From Bryopsis sp. KO-2023 (Eukaryota > Chlorophyta > Ulvophyceae > Bryopsidales > Bryopsidaceae): a stretch of 64,000 nucleotides of DNA. Below are positions 24,129 through 35,955 of the stretch, in pieces. Every line of letters starts with the position of its first letter. Position 1 is the first letter of the stretch. The position numbers and the translations under genes are program-made. Where the stretch lies: the NCBI GenBank assembly GCA_030272585.1, contig BSYQ01000008.1:5580001-5644000 (forward strand). The letters run 5' to 3'. The notes under the pieces were generated by a model. It made no database searches, was not told the DNA's origin, and saw only the letters and a program-made list of their open reading frames with translations.

Positions 24129-25440
24129 TCAGCTCAGTTCTGCCCCTTTTTTTTGCTGCTGCCAGTTCACTCCGACTGAAATATAAGACTGACTAATCCG
24201 ATCATATAACTTTTTTTTTCCCTTTTTGATCCCCAGCTCCCTCCCAAAAAACGCAGCCCTCAGTGAAATTACGCACAGCAAGTTATCATCCCAACTGAGC
24301 CCATGTCCAAAATTCCCGGAGCAGCAACCTTCCAAAACATCTGAAAAAGAAAAAAAACAGGTCTGATTTCAGGAGACAGCTGACTATTTGTTCTGAACTG
24401 CGAGCAAAACACGACATTCAATGTGGAAAAACACACAAAAAGAATTTCTGACCACCACCAAACATTATTTTTCCCTCCTGATATCAGTCCACAATCAAAA
24501 AAACAGGGTGGAGGATTGGATACGTTTGACATAGGCTCCAGTTCTCTCACCTTTTTTTTCCCCCTGTCAAGGTGCACGCTTCCTCTTCGGAAATGCTTGG
24601 CAGATTTTTTTTTTTACGTTGAGAAAAGCTTCACAATTTGAAGCAAAACATCTTGCACAGAATTTCATGGAGGTGTGGTTCAAACCATTCGGATTGGAGA
24701 ATATAGAACCAAGTTATTTTCCTGTCGCCGTCTCGCCCAACCTTTTCGTTAAATATCTTGAAATGATGACAGCTTGCAGAGTTGATAATCTTTTCAACGA
24801 AGGCCAGGAAAGCCTATTTGTTACCAGTGTCCAGAAAACCAGTGTATATGTGCATGTGTTGCAAACGAAAAACCAACAGAGAACGATGTTGAAAACTTGC
24901 AGGTAACCATGGTGCACATTCCCCTGATGGGACCTGTTGAGATACGGAAGGTTGATATTTGAGTCGATGACGCAACTTGATAAGGCCTGATTTTTTTTAT
25001 TGAACACGAAACTGCCATTGAACAGCTTTCGTTGTTTTCATTCATTCGGTGCAGTGGGATTCCTGGTGTTTTCCATCCATTCAATAAATGCCATCTGCGA
25101 AAATTAACACCACAACAAAACTTAGACTGTAAACATATATTATCGAATCGTAGCAATGCAAGTGTAGCCGAAATATGTATCCGCCCCAAAACAGGACTGA
25201 ACGCTGCAGGAATCAAACAGAATAAAAATTCAAAGCAGTTTATTTTAGTGAAAACAACACACAAAACAAGTGGAAAGAACTGATAAGAATTCTCACCTTG
25301 ATCTCCAGGATCTTCCTTGCACACTTTAGAGTCCAGCATTCGTCATATTCTGCTCCCCAATTTTCTGACTGCAAACCTCCACATTCGTCCGAATTGCAAT
25401 CGAGATTTGTTTCATGCTTCTAAATCCTGGTTCAAACTTG
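24129..25440 (-). CDS. Paralogue B of the tandem unknown-protein family (model incomplete)
   Basis: Segments align in order with paralogue C. At 25423-25297 an exon with CGGLQSENWGAEYDECW ends ILEIK before GTGAG. After a TTTTCGCAG acceptor comes LNGWKTPGIPLHRMNEN (about 25100-25020). CVIDSNINLPYL lies near 24970, and AFLAFVEKIINSASCHH, with FNEKVGRDGDRKITW, near 24800-24640. A final exon after a strong TTTTTCAG acceptor (24343) carries VLEGCCSGNFGHGLSWDDN and runs to a stop at 24129. The best match to C is FVEKIINSAS against AVDRICRNAS. A first exon with a start codon was not found between the neighbouring gene and the inverted-repeat element. Phase at two joins is uncertain. Function unknown. 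Confidence 0.45.
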
Positions 25441-25503
25441 CTTTTAATGAATAATCTTTCTTTCTTTTCCTCCTAAAATTCATTTTTGCTCCCCCCCCCC
25501 CCC

Positions 25504-25964
25504 GGGTTCTAGCGCCCCACCCACACCCTCCTGAACTCCCCACCGGGTCCCATGCGCCGGGGGCTTGGTCGGGGGCTCCGTTCCATGCTCCTTCAGGGCT
25601 TCATGGCTTCATGGCTTCGGGCGGCACGGCTGCTCGGCTCGGGGCTGCTCGGCTGACCTGGTGGGTGGGGGCAAGGAGATCCTTGCCCCCAGTAGAAAAA
25701 AGTGGCGTTAATAGGTTGTTAAGATGAAAAAAAAGGGAACAGAATTTTTGCAAACAGGAAAAACCCTTACCAAAGCCCATGACGGCAGAGTGGGTGGAAA
25801 GCGTCCATGACAGCTCTCCAGTGTGGTTGGCTTCGGGCACAATGGCATGGCTCCAGCTTGGACGGACCGGGGTGGGGGCGGGGAAAGTGGGGGGTTTGTT
25901 GGGGCTGGGACGGGGGGAATTGGCGCATGGGACGGTGCCTTGGTGAGGAGCCCCGCTAGAACCC
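25504..25964. mobile_element. 0.46-kb inverted-repeat element, copy 2
   Basis: The terminal inverted repeat here is GGGTTCTAGCG and its exact complement. Relative to copies 1 and 3 the outermost bases changed at both ends together, so the palindromic termini are preserved. The interior is nearly identical to the other two copies. It lies upstream of paralogue B, after a 16-C tract. Confidence 0.75.
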
Positions 25965-26182
25965 AATCCTTCTTACCCTTTTTTTTTGTAATTCCAAATT
26001 CGATTTCTTCCCCCTTTTCTTTTTTTTTTTGGGGGGGGGGGAGCATGGAGCACACTCTATCGTGACAAGTCTCCTAATTCTCCTATCCAATATGCACTCT
26101 GGCCATCAAGGCGAAAAAAAAGTGCTGTTCTTTGATTATTGAACATTCAAAGGCTTCTTGTGACTCGCCAGAAAAATATATA

Positions 26183-29004
26183 TCAACTTCCCAGAAAGCA
26201 TCCATTCAGTTTGTTCCACCCATCCATTTTCCTTGTTTTTTTGGATGAGGAGTGAATCCTTGACTTGTCACCAGTCTGACCATGGTCCTTTTTCAACAGA
26301 TTGAAACCACCATCACTGTGGCTCTCCGTTTCATTTTTCTTTCCCTCCATCCTACACATAGATTTGGAGTGACGTCGAGATCCATACTTCTTGAGTGCAG
26401 ATATTGAATTCCAAGGACAAGGACACCTGAAAACACGACCCAGATTTAAGAAAATCAAATAGTATTGAGCAAAACACAACAACACCAAAGTGTGTAGACC
26501 GGTAGATACATAACAAATTTATTAATGTTATCATTTTGCTTCACCCTGAATCAAAATTATTTATCCACAGTGCACATATTCCGGACAAACGAAGCAAAAA
26601 CAAGAATCTACCCCAGAGCGAAATCACCCACCTGAAGGAAACCCTTTTGAGAGGGGTACCTCCACCTGGTGCATCCAACACCAGCTTTTTGTGTGGATGG
26701 TGCTTGTGTTTGGACCACGTCCATCACCAGCCAAGGCTACGAAAATCAGGATACCATTCCAGCACGCTTTCATCAACCTCAACTCATCGTTTAAATTCTC
26801 CAGAGCACCATGGGCCCTGAACTGCACATGTGAGGTTACTAAAACAATGGGCTTGATTTCTTTATGTGATGCAGTGGCGTTCACCTGACCCTCTGCCAAA
26901 TGGAAATACACATCTTGTAGTATATGTTTATAGAATTTGGAGTCTGTGGGATCATCTTTGGGATGTACGTATTTCCAGGTGTTCTTCTTTTTAGCTTTTT
27001 TTTCCTCCTCCCTCAAGATCACACCACAAACATCACCACAATGTAGAACACACCTTCATTGAGCGAGATAGCACTCCTCACCAAAAATCCCCAGGAACCG
27101 CCACCCCTGCAAAAATTCAGGTAAATGTTGATTAGGCAATCTAACAACAAGAATGGGAGCGTTCCTTGAAGCAGAAATCACGGGAAGCACTTGGACACAC
27201 ACAGTCACAGTATCCATTAACTGTTGCTCAAAAGCCTTCCAAAGATATATATCATCGATATTTCGATTGGGAAATGACCTTGTGCACCTTCTCCATACGC
27301 CAGCGAAGCATTTCGGCAAATTCTGTCCACAGCCTTTGTGTACAGGACCTACCCACATATTTTATATCATATGTACACCAGCACTGAGAAATTCTTCCAA
27401 GGATTTTCACCATTTCCGGGCCTGCTATTTAATTTACCTGCACTGACGTAGCCGATTGCTTCGGCAGAAAAATTTTGCAGTCCAGGATTGACTGCAGCTC
27501 CAACCAGCCTTTGGCGATTGGCCCTATTTCCCTGGACACTGAATCTCCGACAGCTATAGCAAGCTATAGCAAGCACACAGGGAGGAATTGGGACCTCCGA
27601 AAACAGATTGGTGGCAGTCAGATCTCTTCCAGTGCAGCTCCTGGAGTCGCCCTCCACCGATGCATACAAGCAACCGTCTGTGGTAATCAACATCTACTCA
27701 GAAGGTTCGGTCAGACACTGTTAGATCAGGCTCAACATCTATCCCTGATAGGTGGTAGAATAAACACAAAATCTGATGAACACATACACCAAAAAAGAAA
27801 TGGAGAAACAGAAAAAAAAAGAGAGAGTAAAACGGAAAACCAAAAAAGGAGAACAAACAAATCGTTGATATCACGAGCAGAATTTACCTTATCGCACAAA
27901 GTCCAGTACTGTCTTCACGTGATGCTTCACTCAAGCTCTTCCATTTTCTTCCATCCCCGCCTTTTTTATGAACATTGTATCCAATCCTTGCTTCCGCTGC
28001 ATCTCCATAGCAGTTTTTCTTTCCCTCTTCACTTTCACTTCTTTCAATTAAGAGCATATCTTTTTTCCATGGATCAAATATATTTTCTTTTTTTCTTCCC
28101 CTCCCCCCCCCCTCCTATTGAGGTTTCTAGCGCCCCACCCATACCCTCCAAAACTCCCCACCGGGTCCCATGCGCCGGGGGCTTGGTCGGGGGCTCCGTT
28201 TCAACGCTCCTTGAGGGCTTCAGGGCTGCTCGGCTTCGGGGCTTGGGGCTGCTCGGCTTGGGCTGCTGGCTGACCTGGTGGGTGGGGGCAAGGAGATCCT
28301 TGCCCCCAGTAGAAAAATGTGGCGTTAATAGGTTGTTAAGATGAAAAAAAAGGGAACAGAATTTTTGCAAAGAGGAAAAACACTTACCAACGCCCATGAC
28401 GGCAGAGCGGGTGGAAAGCGTCCATGACAGCTCTCCAGTGGGGTTAGGCTTCGGGGCACAAAGGCACGGCTCAGCTTGGACGGACCGGGGTGGGGGCGGG
28501 GAAAGTTGGGGGTTCATGGGGGCTGGGACGGGGGGAAATGGCGCATGGGACGGTGCCTTGGTGAGGAGCCCCGCTAGAAACCTCAACCCTTTTTACCTCT
28601 CTTTTTTTTCTGCTCGATGAATCTAGGTTTTTTCTTTTCGCACTTTGGTCTTTTTTTTGCTTGGGCTCTTTTTTCACAGGTATTTTTCATCTTTTTTTCC
28701 TTAGAAGGGGGGGGGAGGACCTACTGACTCCAACCTATGCCAACCAGTGGGCCTTGAGGGCTCGATGCTCGGCGGATCTTGAACCACCTACCAAATACAC
28801 ACATTACTTGATTATAGAACACACTTGATAAAACGTTCAAAGCTTCTCGCCCAACCTGAAGGGACAAACAGAGAGTTCCGTGTCGGGATCGTCCTTACTT
28901 GCTTTAGCTCGGCGGCGCAGGAAAAAACAAACGGCCACACCATTAAATCTGGACATTTGTCCAGGCCACGGCCATCTACGCTCCAACCCCAAAAGCGCCG
29001 CCAT
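26183..29004 (-). CDS. Paralogue C: 353-residue protein of unknown function, 10 exons
   Basis: Ten exons with canonical splice sites join in phase throughout: 29004-28899, 28059-27888, 27677-27595, 27553-27438, 27348-27222, 27106-27053, 26943-26885, 26821-26755, 26665-26632 and 26426-26183. Intron 3 is only about 41 bp; intron 1 holds inverted-repeat copy 3. The start is the only ATG giving a plausible leader (MAALLGLERRWPWP, then a hydrophobic GVAVCFF). Recognisable landmarks are GKKNCYGDAAEARIGYN, GWLELQSILDCKIFLP, VDRICRNASLAYGEG, SMIYIFGRLLSN, FYKHILQDVYFHLAEGQ and a basic, Ser-rich C-terminus (RRHSKSMCRMEGKKNE). No known domain is recognised. It is the most complete member of a three-gene tandem array. 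The phase agreement over nine introns makes a real gene likely; expression is not shown. Confidence 0.7.
28118..28586. mobile_element. 0.47-kb inverted-repeat element, copy 3
   Basis: Same 15-bp termini as copy 1 (TTGAGGTTTCTAGCG) and same interior. It sits within intron 1 of paralogue C, 59 bp upstream of exon 2. The short ORF seen in copies 1 and 2 is interrupted here, so the element is not a conserved coding unit. Confidence 0.75.
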
Positions 29005-29240
29005 ATAAACGGAAAGTTGATTTTTTGGAGACCTCTCCCACGAAATCCAAAATTTTCCGCGTCAAGCGAGGCCGTATTGAAATTTAAGCATGATTTTGCG
29101 CGCGCGTCTTGACGCCCAGCAGTGAGGGGACGTTGCTGGCATCAGGAATTCAGCCTGTCCTGGAGGATCCATAGTCCGACAGTTGTTCCCCAGTCCGACC
29201 ACGTTAGCTAACCGCTCTTCCTCTTATTCTCGAGCGCTCC

Positions 29241-29460
29241 CGGAGGTCAATAAAACCACTGCCAAGGGTAAGGACTGGAGCAGGTTGGGATGATCCAGCG
29301 ATAAAGAATGAGGGGTCGGGAAATGAATAGCTTATATGAATGCAAGTGAAACCAAGGGCTGTGCCATTCTGCTTCCTTCTTGCTATTTGGTAGGGTGGGG
29401 GTATAGTAACGTCGATGGCATTCAGCAGTTTAGCCACCAGAGGTAAAACACACTATGTAC
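29241..29460. repeat. Direct repeat right of the tandem paralogue array
   Basis: Partner of 19770-19930, same orientation, with an extra block of about 60 bp. It starts about 240 bp upstream of the start codon of paralogue C. Shared blocks include CCAAGGGTAA, ACTGGAGCAGG and TTAGCCACCAGAGGTAAAAC. Confidence 0.75.
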
Positions 29461-30284
29461 CATCAAAAGTACAAAATCCTGACAAAAGAATAGCCGAGGA
29501 ACAATGTTTACAAAACGTAAACAACCTCGACAACACAATAATATTCGTAGGGGACCAGAAAAGTTTCCTACAGACAATGACATGTTCCTGAGAGGGGTAG
29601 GAGGTGCTAAGACATGTTTGCATTGATTGTGCTTAATTTCATCTAATTTAGATGTCTTTGAAATGGCTTCCATCCCAGGTCAAGTAATGTGCATAATATT
29701 TTGTCCTTTAATTCCTTATCCACCCCCTCTTCCCCCACCACCGCCACCACAACAAGAATATATATATGTGCGTAAATAAATATATATATATATATATATT
29801 TATATCAGAGAAAAGAAAGGGCATCATTTCTCCTTTCATTTTTAGGACAAACTATTAAAAAAAGCAATTACAGGGAGGGCAGCAAAAGTCTACAGAAGCA
29901 AGGAAATGTGGTTTCAAAACCGTGTCTCAGTATATCCTTGTGCATTTTGTGCACAAAGGATTCACAAAATGGTTTTATGTCCAGCAGGGTTTACCTCTGT
30001 TTTCATTTTACAAATGATGAATTTCACTTGACATTGAAATTCAAACAAAGAAAAAAATGGCTGAAATCATCTAGCAAGCCTAAAAATCAAAAACAAACCT
30101 GTCGTTGACAAATTGAAATCCCCCTCCCCCAAAAGTGTACAACTTGCTCAAATGTACCAGATAGAACAGGCAACTAAGGACAGCAAGCAAAAAGAAGTCA
30201 AACCAAGCACATAAATAATATTTTTTTCATATTCTCTCCACATCTGCAACTAAAAGAGTCGAACCACAGCCCTCATTGATTCTG
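29461..30284. other. Intergenic, includes (TA)n repeat
   Basis: Lies between the 5' side of paralogue C and the stop of the MBL-fold gene. A TA microsatellite occupies about 29757-29802. The rest is AT-rich and includes the 3' flank of the MBL gene. No coding signal was seen. Confidence 0.6.
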
Positions 30285-32620
30285 CTAGTAGTGCTCCCGG
30301 CCATAGACCAGGCATTCGTTGATTTTCTGCAGCCTGTCCTCAGCGTTTTTGAAGTGAATCCTTCGGCCATGGCCAGGAAGGATGTGGTAGAAATCATACT
30401 CCATCAATTTTCCCACACTCAAAATCTGTTCTTCGACATCCCATCCATACTGTGGAAAAAGAGAAAGGCGATCGACCCTCGCACTGAATCCGATGTGGTC
30501 CCCTTAGACATAATTCACCAAGATGCCAGAATTAGCAACACAGTCATTTATAGGTGTCACTTAGATCTGTTGAATTTTTTTCAATGTTTTTTTTTTTTAA
30601 ATCTAAGTGAATTGAGGCTGAGAAGCCATCCCATCAACTGTGGAAATGAGAAAATTCCATAAAGAAGGTTGGACCGTTGATGGGTTTAAGAGAAAAGAAT
30701 CAGCCACCAGGAAAATTCTCCTGAAAAAAAAAAGCCAAACTTTCCTTTCCTTTTTGGAATAAAATAATAAAAATCAGTAACTCGTGTCTTTGTCAGTGCT
30801 TTTTCAAGGGTGGATTTTTGTTCAACTTGTGACTGACCTGTGAAGAAGGTTTTGGTTGGACGATGATACATGCAAATCGATCCTCGACTGTGTCCAGGCG
30901 TCCACAAGAATTCGACATCTTTCGAGCCATCGTCCAGAAACCATTGGTGCCCGTCCGAAAACTGAATTTCGCAATCCACAGTGCCTTGCTTTTCGTTGGT
31001 CTCCTCTTTATGAATGATTCTCTTCGCTCCGAATTTTTTGGCCCATTTTGCATGGTCACCAACATCATCTCTGAACATCCCCCCCCCCCCCCGAAAAAAA
31101 ACCACCCAAACAGTAAATATCATGAAAAAAGTATAAATAGAGAAAGAAAACTTAAGGAGATCACTGGTTTCAATCAAAAACAATAAATAATTAAATAATT
31201 AAGAAAAATAAAAATCAATTTGTAATGGAATCAAAAAGGGAGCTACGTGGGACAAAGTTATGATATGATTGCTACGATAGTATGGATCGATGGATTGAGA
31301 AAAATAACACACATTCTTTTGATTCAAGTTGTTGGATTAGACCTTGACTTGAGAAATCAGCACCACCCCTCTTTACCTGTGCGTCAGAAAAATCCACTTG
31401 ATACCTCCCATTTCCTCCAGTCTTTTGGCAAGCGCTGGATTGTAGCGTGGAGAATCGATCAAAATGTTGCCCTGTGGTCTGACCAAAACGTAACTCGTGG
31501 CTCCAAACGATTTCTCATCATGGTAGCCACAATGAAACGCCCCTGGACACACAGAACAGGCACATTTTACAGATGTTATCAGCAATATCTCTGAAACGGC
31601 CCTTGAATTGCAACTGTGTCAAAAACAGCATATCCCCATATCCCTCATGTGTAAAATGGTTGAGAGGAAATATTAAATTAAATTAAAAAAGGAGAAGTCC
31701 TTATCCGGGCTGTTCCCTGTTCGATCGATTACCTGGCACCCCTTTGACTTCAATTGGAAACGCTCTCTGTGCGTCTTGCAATTCACCCGGCTCAGTTGAT
31801 TGCGCATGGATGGAGAAACTGTGGCAGCAAAGTCCCTTTGCTCAAATCTATTATTTATGGTTCACAGCAAATTATGGCTGTTTGCATCATATCCAGTGCA
31901 TTCTTCCCCCCAAAAAAGCAAAAGCATGCAGATGGTGTTTTTATTTTTATTTTTATTGATTTTCAAGAGGAAGGGGTCAAATTTTGTGAAATTATGTTTA
32001 CGTAATAAGATATCACGAAACGTTTGGAGGAGGGCATCAGATTCTAATGAGGTTGGACTTTCTGGCATTGCTGCTCACGTCGGACATGCGAACAATGCTT
32101 GCAGCGCTTCCTTTCGAGTTTCCGGATCCACGGGCTGCGCAGTGACGGCTGATTGATTTCCCTGTCGTGTGAAAACGTCGGGGGCCAACCATCGGCAAGT
32201 GTCACAGTCTGCACAACGCCCGAGACTCGTTAGAGATCCTCTCGTTCTGGTGCGGACGTGACGTGTCCGTGTCGGAATTGGTCTGTTTACGAGGTCGCTT
32301 AGATCTCCAAACCATCGAAACTCCGACTCGTCTTTCAACCCTCTCAATGATCGTTCAGCGACAACAGTAAGTTTCGTGCGACCTTCAAGCCGCTGTCAAA
32401 AGACGTCATTCCCATTTAGTCTTGACGGTCCGAAACGGAGCCGCGTACCGATGCAAGTGTGGTCGACAAAGAAATTGCCTGGGACGTTCTCTTTGCGAGG
32501 CCCGCGTGTTTCCTTCTCGTCGCGAATGACGGCCCGAGTAACGAATCTGCGACGTCTCCAGATCCCGCTGGCTGGTTTTCGAGATCCGAAGCTATCCCTC
32601 AACAACGATCGCGCCTGCAT
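30285..32620 (-). CDS. Ferredoxin-like plus metallo-beta-lactamase-fold protein, chloroplast type
   Basis: Six exons join in phase to 334 residues: 32620-32449, 32208-32079, 31818-31733, 31542-31377, 31070-30838 and 30502-30285. The ATG at 32620 is the only in-frame start after an upstream stop. The first 40 residues are basic and Ser/Arg-rich, a probable transit peptide. A 4Fe-4S ferredoxin-like segment follows (HTCIDCDTCRW, ending FACPT). Then comes an MBL fold with metal-ligand motifs LTHRDDVGDH, TPGHSRGS, TGDH and LPGHGRR. This N-terminal ferredoxin plus MBL layout and the HRDDV(A/G)DH variant are those of a conserved plant and cyanobacterial family (Arabidopsis At4g33540-type). The substrate is not established; thiol or thioester hydrolysis is plausible. 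Intron 4 carries a 14-G tract just before its acceptor. Confidence 0.9.
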
Positions 32621-35600
32621 CTTGATAATAGGAAGAAAAGGTGAAACAGGAAAGGTCCTTTCCTTGAAAACCTCTCTGGGAGACGGTGTTGCGCTGGCAG
32701 CGTATGTTCTGATTGCGGAATCGTCACTCAGACGAACTACTCGTCGTCATGCATGACGCGCGTCTTTGGCTTTTCTCACTGTTCTGGAGCTAATTGGCGG
32801 GCCATGGGATGGCGGTCTTTTCTATCTTGGGAAATTTTTTCTAATGACGGAGTGGTGTTTGAAGCGGTGACGGAAACATTTTGCAAGGACTGCAAAATTG
32901 CGCCTGCGACCGTTCCCGCATCGCGTTATAGAATATCAGCTGATCTTCCTGATAGTCGCATCGTAGAAATATGTTTTGCAGCCAACGTTTCGCGCTTTCA
33001 GGTGGAGAGTTGACGATTGCAGACACGACGAATGTCCATCGCCCGAGATTTGGCTGGGCCTAACTTTCAAAGGCGCTGCTTTTTTGCATACGTACGTCCC
33101 AAGCACCCACGTCGCAACCAGCAGCAGAATCCACAAGATACTCAGTCCTCGTTTCTTGACGCTCCTGGACGTCAACACCACAGCTCCGTCTTTGCAGAGC
33201 TTTTGCTCGTTCTTTGACGACGGTTAGTGCGCGCAGACCACAACACCAAATGGAGAAAGTAGAAAAGAACACACTTCTGCAAGGCAACAGACGATCCCCT
33301 TCTTGGCCACCACTCAGCCAACTGGGCAGGTAAAAAAGTTGCCTGATAGAACGTTTGCACGATCACCATAAATAGGACCATATTGTGTTGGTACTTCGAC
33401 CAACTCTGTTCTCAGCCATCCATTTGGTTGTGCCAGTAAACTACCCATAACTGAGTCATCTACCCACATGTGGGGTAAACAAATTTCGTTTCGATATTTT
33501 GTTGTAGTGGAGTTTGGAATCTTCTGGCAATGGTTATGCTGTTGCTGTCCTGAGAATTCTCTGGAAGGCGATATTGTTTTTTTCTGGTTTTCGGCACAAA
33601 AATAGCAGTTCAGGAAGTGGAAGACTGGCTTCAAAACCCCCAGTGTAGATCAGAGTTTCTCAACCAAAATTTACAAACGAATTCCAGAAAAAAATCATCA
33701 ACATTATGTATTATGTCATGCTCTCCTTATTTGTAACATAATTTACGGTTGCATCAAAGTGGGGGCACCTGCCAAGTGTTTTGCTAAGAGGGAGATCTCC
33801 TGTGTTTTTGTGGCTCCTCAAAGTGAACTGATACCAATGATTGGTTAATGCACCTTTGTTTATCAAAAGCACCTTTTTGTTAAGAGGTTTGAAATCCACT
33901 ATGAAAATCCGTCATATGGATTTCATGCATGGAAGCAATTCCAAATAGTTCAAGTAGCACACTCAACGATTGAACAAGTGGCTGTGAAACAAAGCAAAAA
34001 GAGTTTAAACCTCAGAAACAACTTCGACGCTGCAAAAGTTTATCCTTGGGCAGAATTCCTGAAGTCAAATCGGGATACCAAGCTCACCACCACGTCGTTG
34101 ACTTCTTATGACCCCATCAGATGAGCGTTTGGCGCTCCTTCGAAAGGACGGTTCGTTTACTGTCGGGGTATCTCTCGACCACTTGCCCCTGACTTCAATT
34201 TCATACATAGTGACAAACAGCAACATCCAAATTCGGGGATCTGTGCATTCAAGCAGTTCAAATCTTCAAGGTTTTCTTGTTGATGGGAATCCAAGGAAAG
34301 CCCCTGTTCCACGCAGGGAGTTCTGCCACCTCCTCCACTCCTTGTGCAATTTCCAGTCCAATTCGCGTTTTTCTTTGGTGGACGACCTCCTCCATGATGC
34401 ATGACTTGGTTTATTTCGTTTGTGTACAACACTACTAGAGTTTATCATGTCGCATTTTTAAGTTGCCTCCCAGTTGTACTGAAATCAGTACAGCCCCTCT
34501 TTGACCTTGATTGTCATCAAAGGCTGTTTTGATGGTTCTTCCTTCTTGACAATCGTCGGCAAACACACTTTTAAGCAGTGGGTGTGCTCAGTGACACCTT
34601 TTATTCGGCATTCCGATTGTGGCGATGGTGAACTTCAACTGCATGCAGCAAATATATGCCTATAGGCAAGCTTACCCCCAATTGGTGCCAATACCCAAGT
34701 CTTTGCTCCTGAGTGAAGGTCAATTGATCTAGATTTCGCCCACGGATGGTTAATTATTGTTAATTAACCGTCCCTGAAAAGGGAGATGGGAAGATGCATG
34801 TGCTAAGCTTCACATCCAAGTGTCAATCTGGACACAGAACCAAACCAACACCCCCCAAAGAGTTTCTAGGAGCCGTTCGTCCGTTGTCGATGAATGATAT
34901 CATTCCCCTGCCCCATTCGTTTAAAACAATAAAAAGGATGCAAGGGCTAGACGTCTAATCTATTGTTCCAAGAACGAGGTACCTTGTTAGTCATGTATCT
35001 CCCAAAGATGTTCTCCTTGGCATTGGGGACCCGGAGTTGAATAAAGAATGTGTTCAAAGACTCTATTGCCTATGCTTTAAGCCTGATTAGTTGGCCAATG
35101 ACTTTTTTATTCGACCAAACATGCATGAATATGCAGCAGCCATCATAGTCAACTCGTAGCTCTTTTATTCATGAAAATTAGCTGGTATATACCCCCAGGA
35201 ACATGTTTAGTGACACTTTGACGGTCGTGCAAATTCCCTCAACAAAATGAGCAGATCTGGTTGAGCTACATCCCAAAAAAACGGTCGATACTCTTCGCAA
35301 GTGGAAATCCCGGTTGAGTTGACCCCTTTTACTTGGTGACGTTAGTTACCGTTATTATCCGTTACACTTCGTATGGGTGGGTGTTTTGGTTAACATTGCT
35401 GGCTTCTGTCCAGTTTGGTACTTAGTTCGCATATGCAACGGAGCATGTGTATTTTTCTGACCCACCCAATCCCTCCCTGTTGGTAATAACGTGTTTAAAA
35501 GGAAAGTTGAAAGGGCAATTGTATGCTCAGTTGCTGCTCTCAGGGTTGGGAGTATCGATGTGTTTTGTCTGGATAATGCACTAGAACACTGCATTACAAA

Positions 35601-35955
35601 AGGGGGTGGGGCTGGGTTGAATTGTCACTCCAGCACAAATCTTGGTTGTAAGCAAACCTTTGAAAATTCAAGTCTCTTCAAAGCTCCGTATATTTGCAAA
35701 AGGAAAGGCCCTGTCAACCACGAAACCCTTCACCCGCTGCTTTCTGACACCCGACCTTGCGCGAATGTCACGTCCATCAAAACCTATCAAAAAAATTTTC
35801 TAGGTTTGTAAGGCGCTCAAATACCCGTCTCGGCGATTCTTTCAGCGTCCATCTAAGGTGAACACGACCAGCCGAAGGCGTCTGGTACACAGAGGACGAC
35901 AAGAGAAGGAAATCTTGCTTTGGATATATTTGAGTTTCGACTTCGATCCACAGCA
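32621..35955. other. Unresolved 3.3-kb region
   Basis: No gene model could be supported. Weak signals: a minus-strand stretch near 33180-33000 with a membrane-segment-like ILWILLLVATWVLG but no start codon; a plus-strand ATG at 33251 followed by 27 codons and a GTAAA donor (33331); a minus-strand open stretch at 33634-33314 with TELVEVPTQYGPIYGDRAN; and a 98-codon ORF at 34108-34404. The strip 34.4-35.9 kb looks non-coding. The first 300 bp upstream of 32620 should hold the promoter of the MBL-fold gene. Confidence 0.4.

Noticed and set aside
26280-26430. Kinase-like GIQYLHSR reading in the last exon of paralogue C
   Set aside because: It arises in an alternative phase; the phase set by nine upstream introns gives a different, longer frame, and no other kinase motif is present.
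23457-28586. Short proline-rich ORFs within the three inverted-repeat elements
   Set aside because: The frame is shifted or stopped between copies, so it is not conserved as coding.
33000-33260. Minus-strand signal-anchor protein
   Set aside because: A hydrophobic stretch is present, but no start codon or supporting exon was found.
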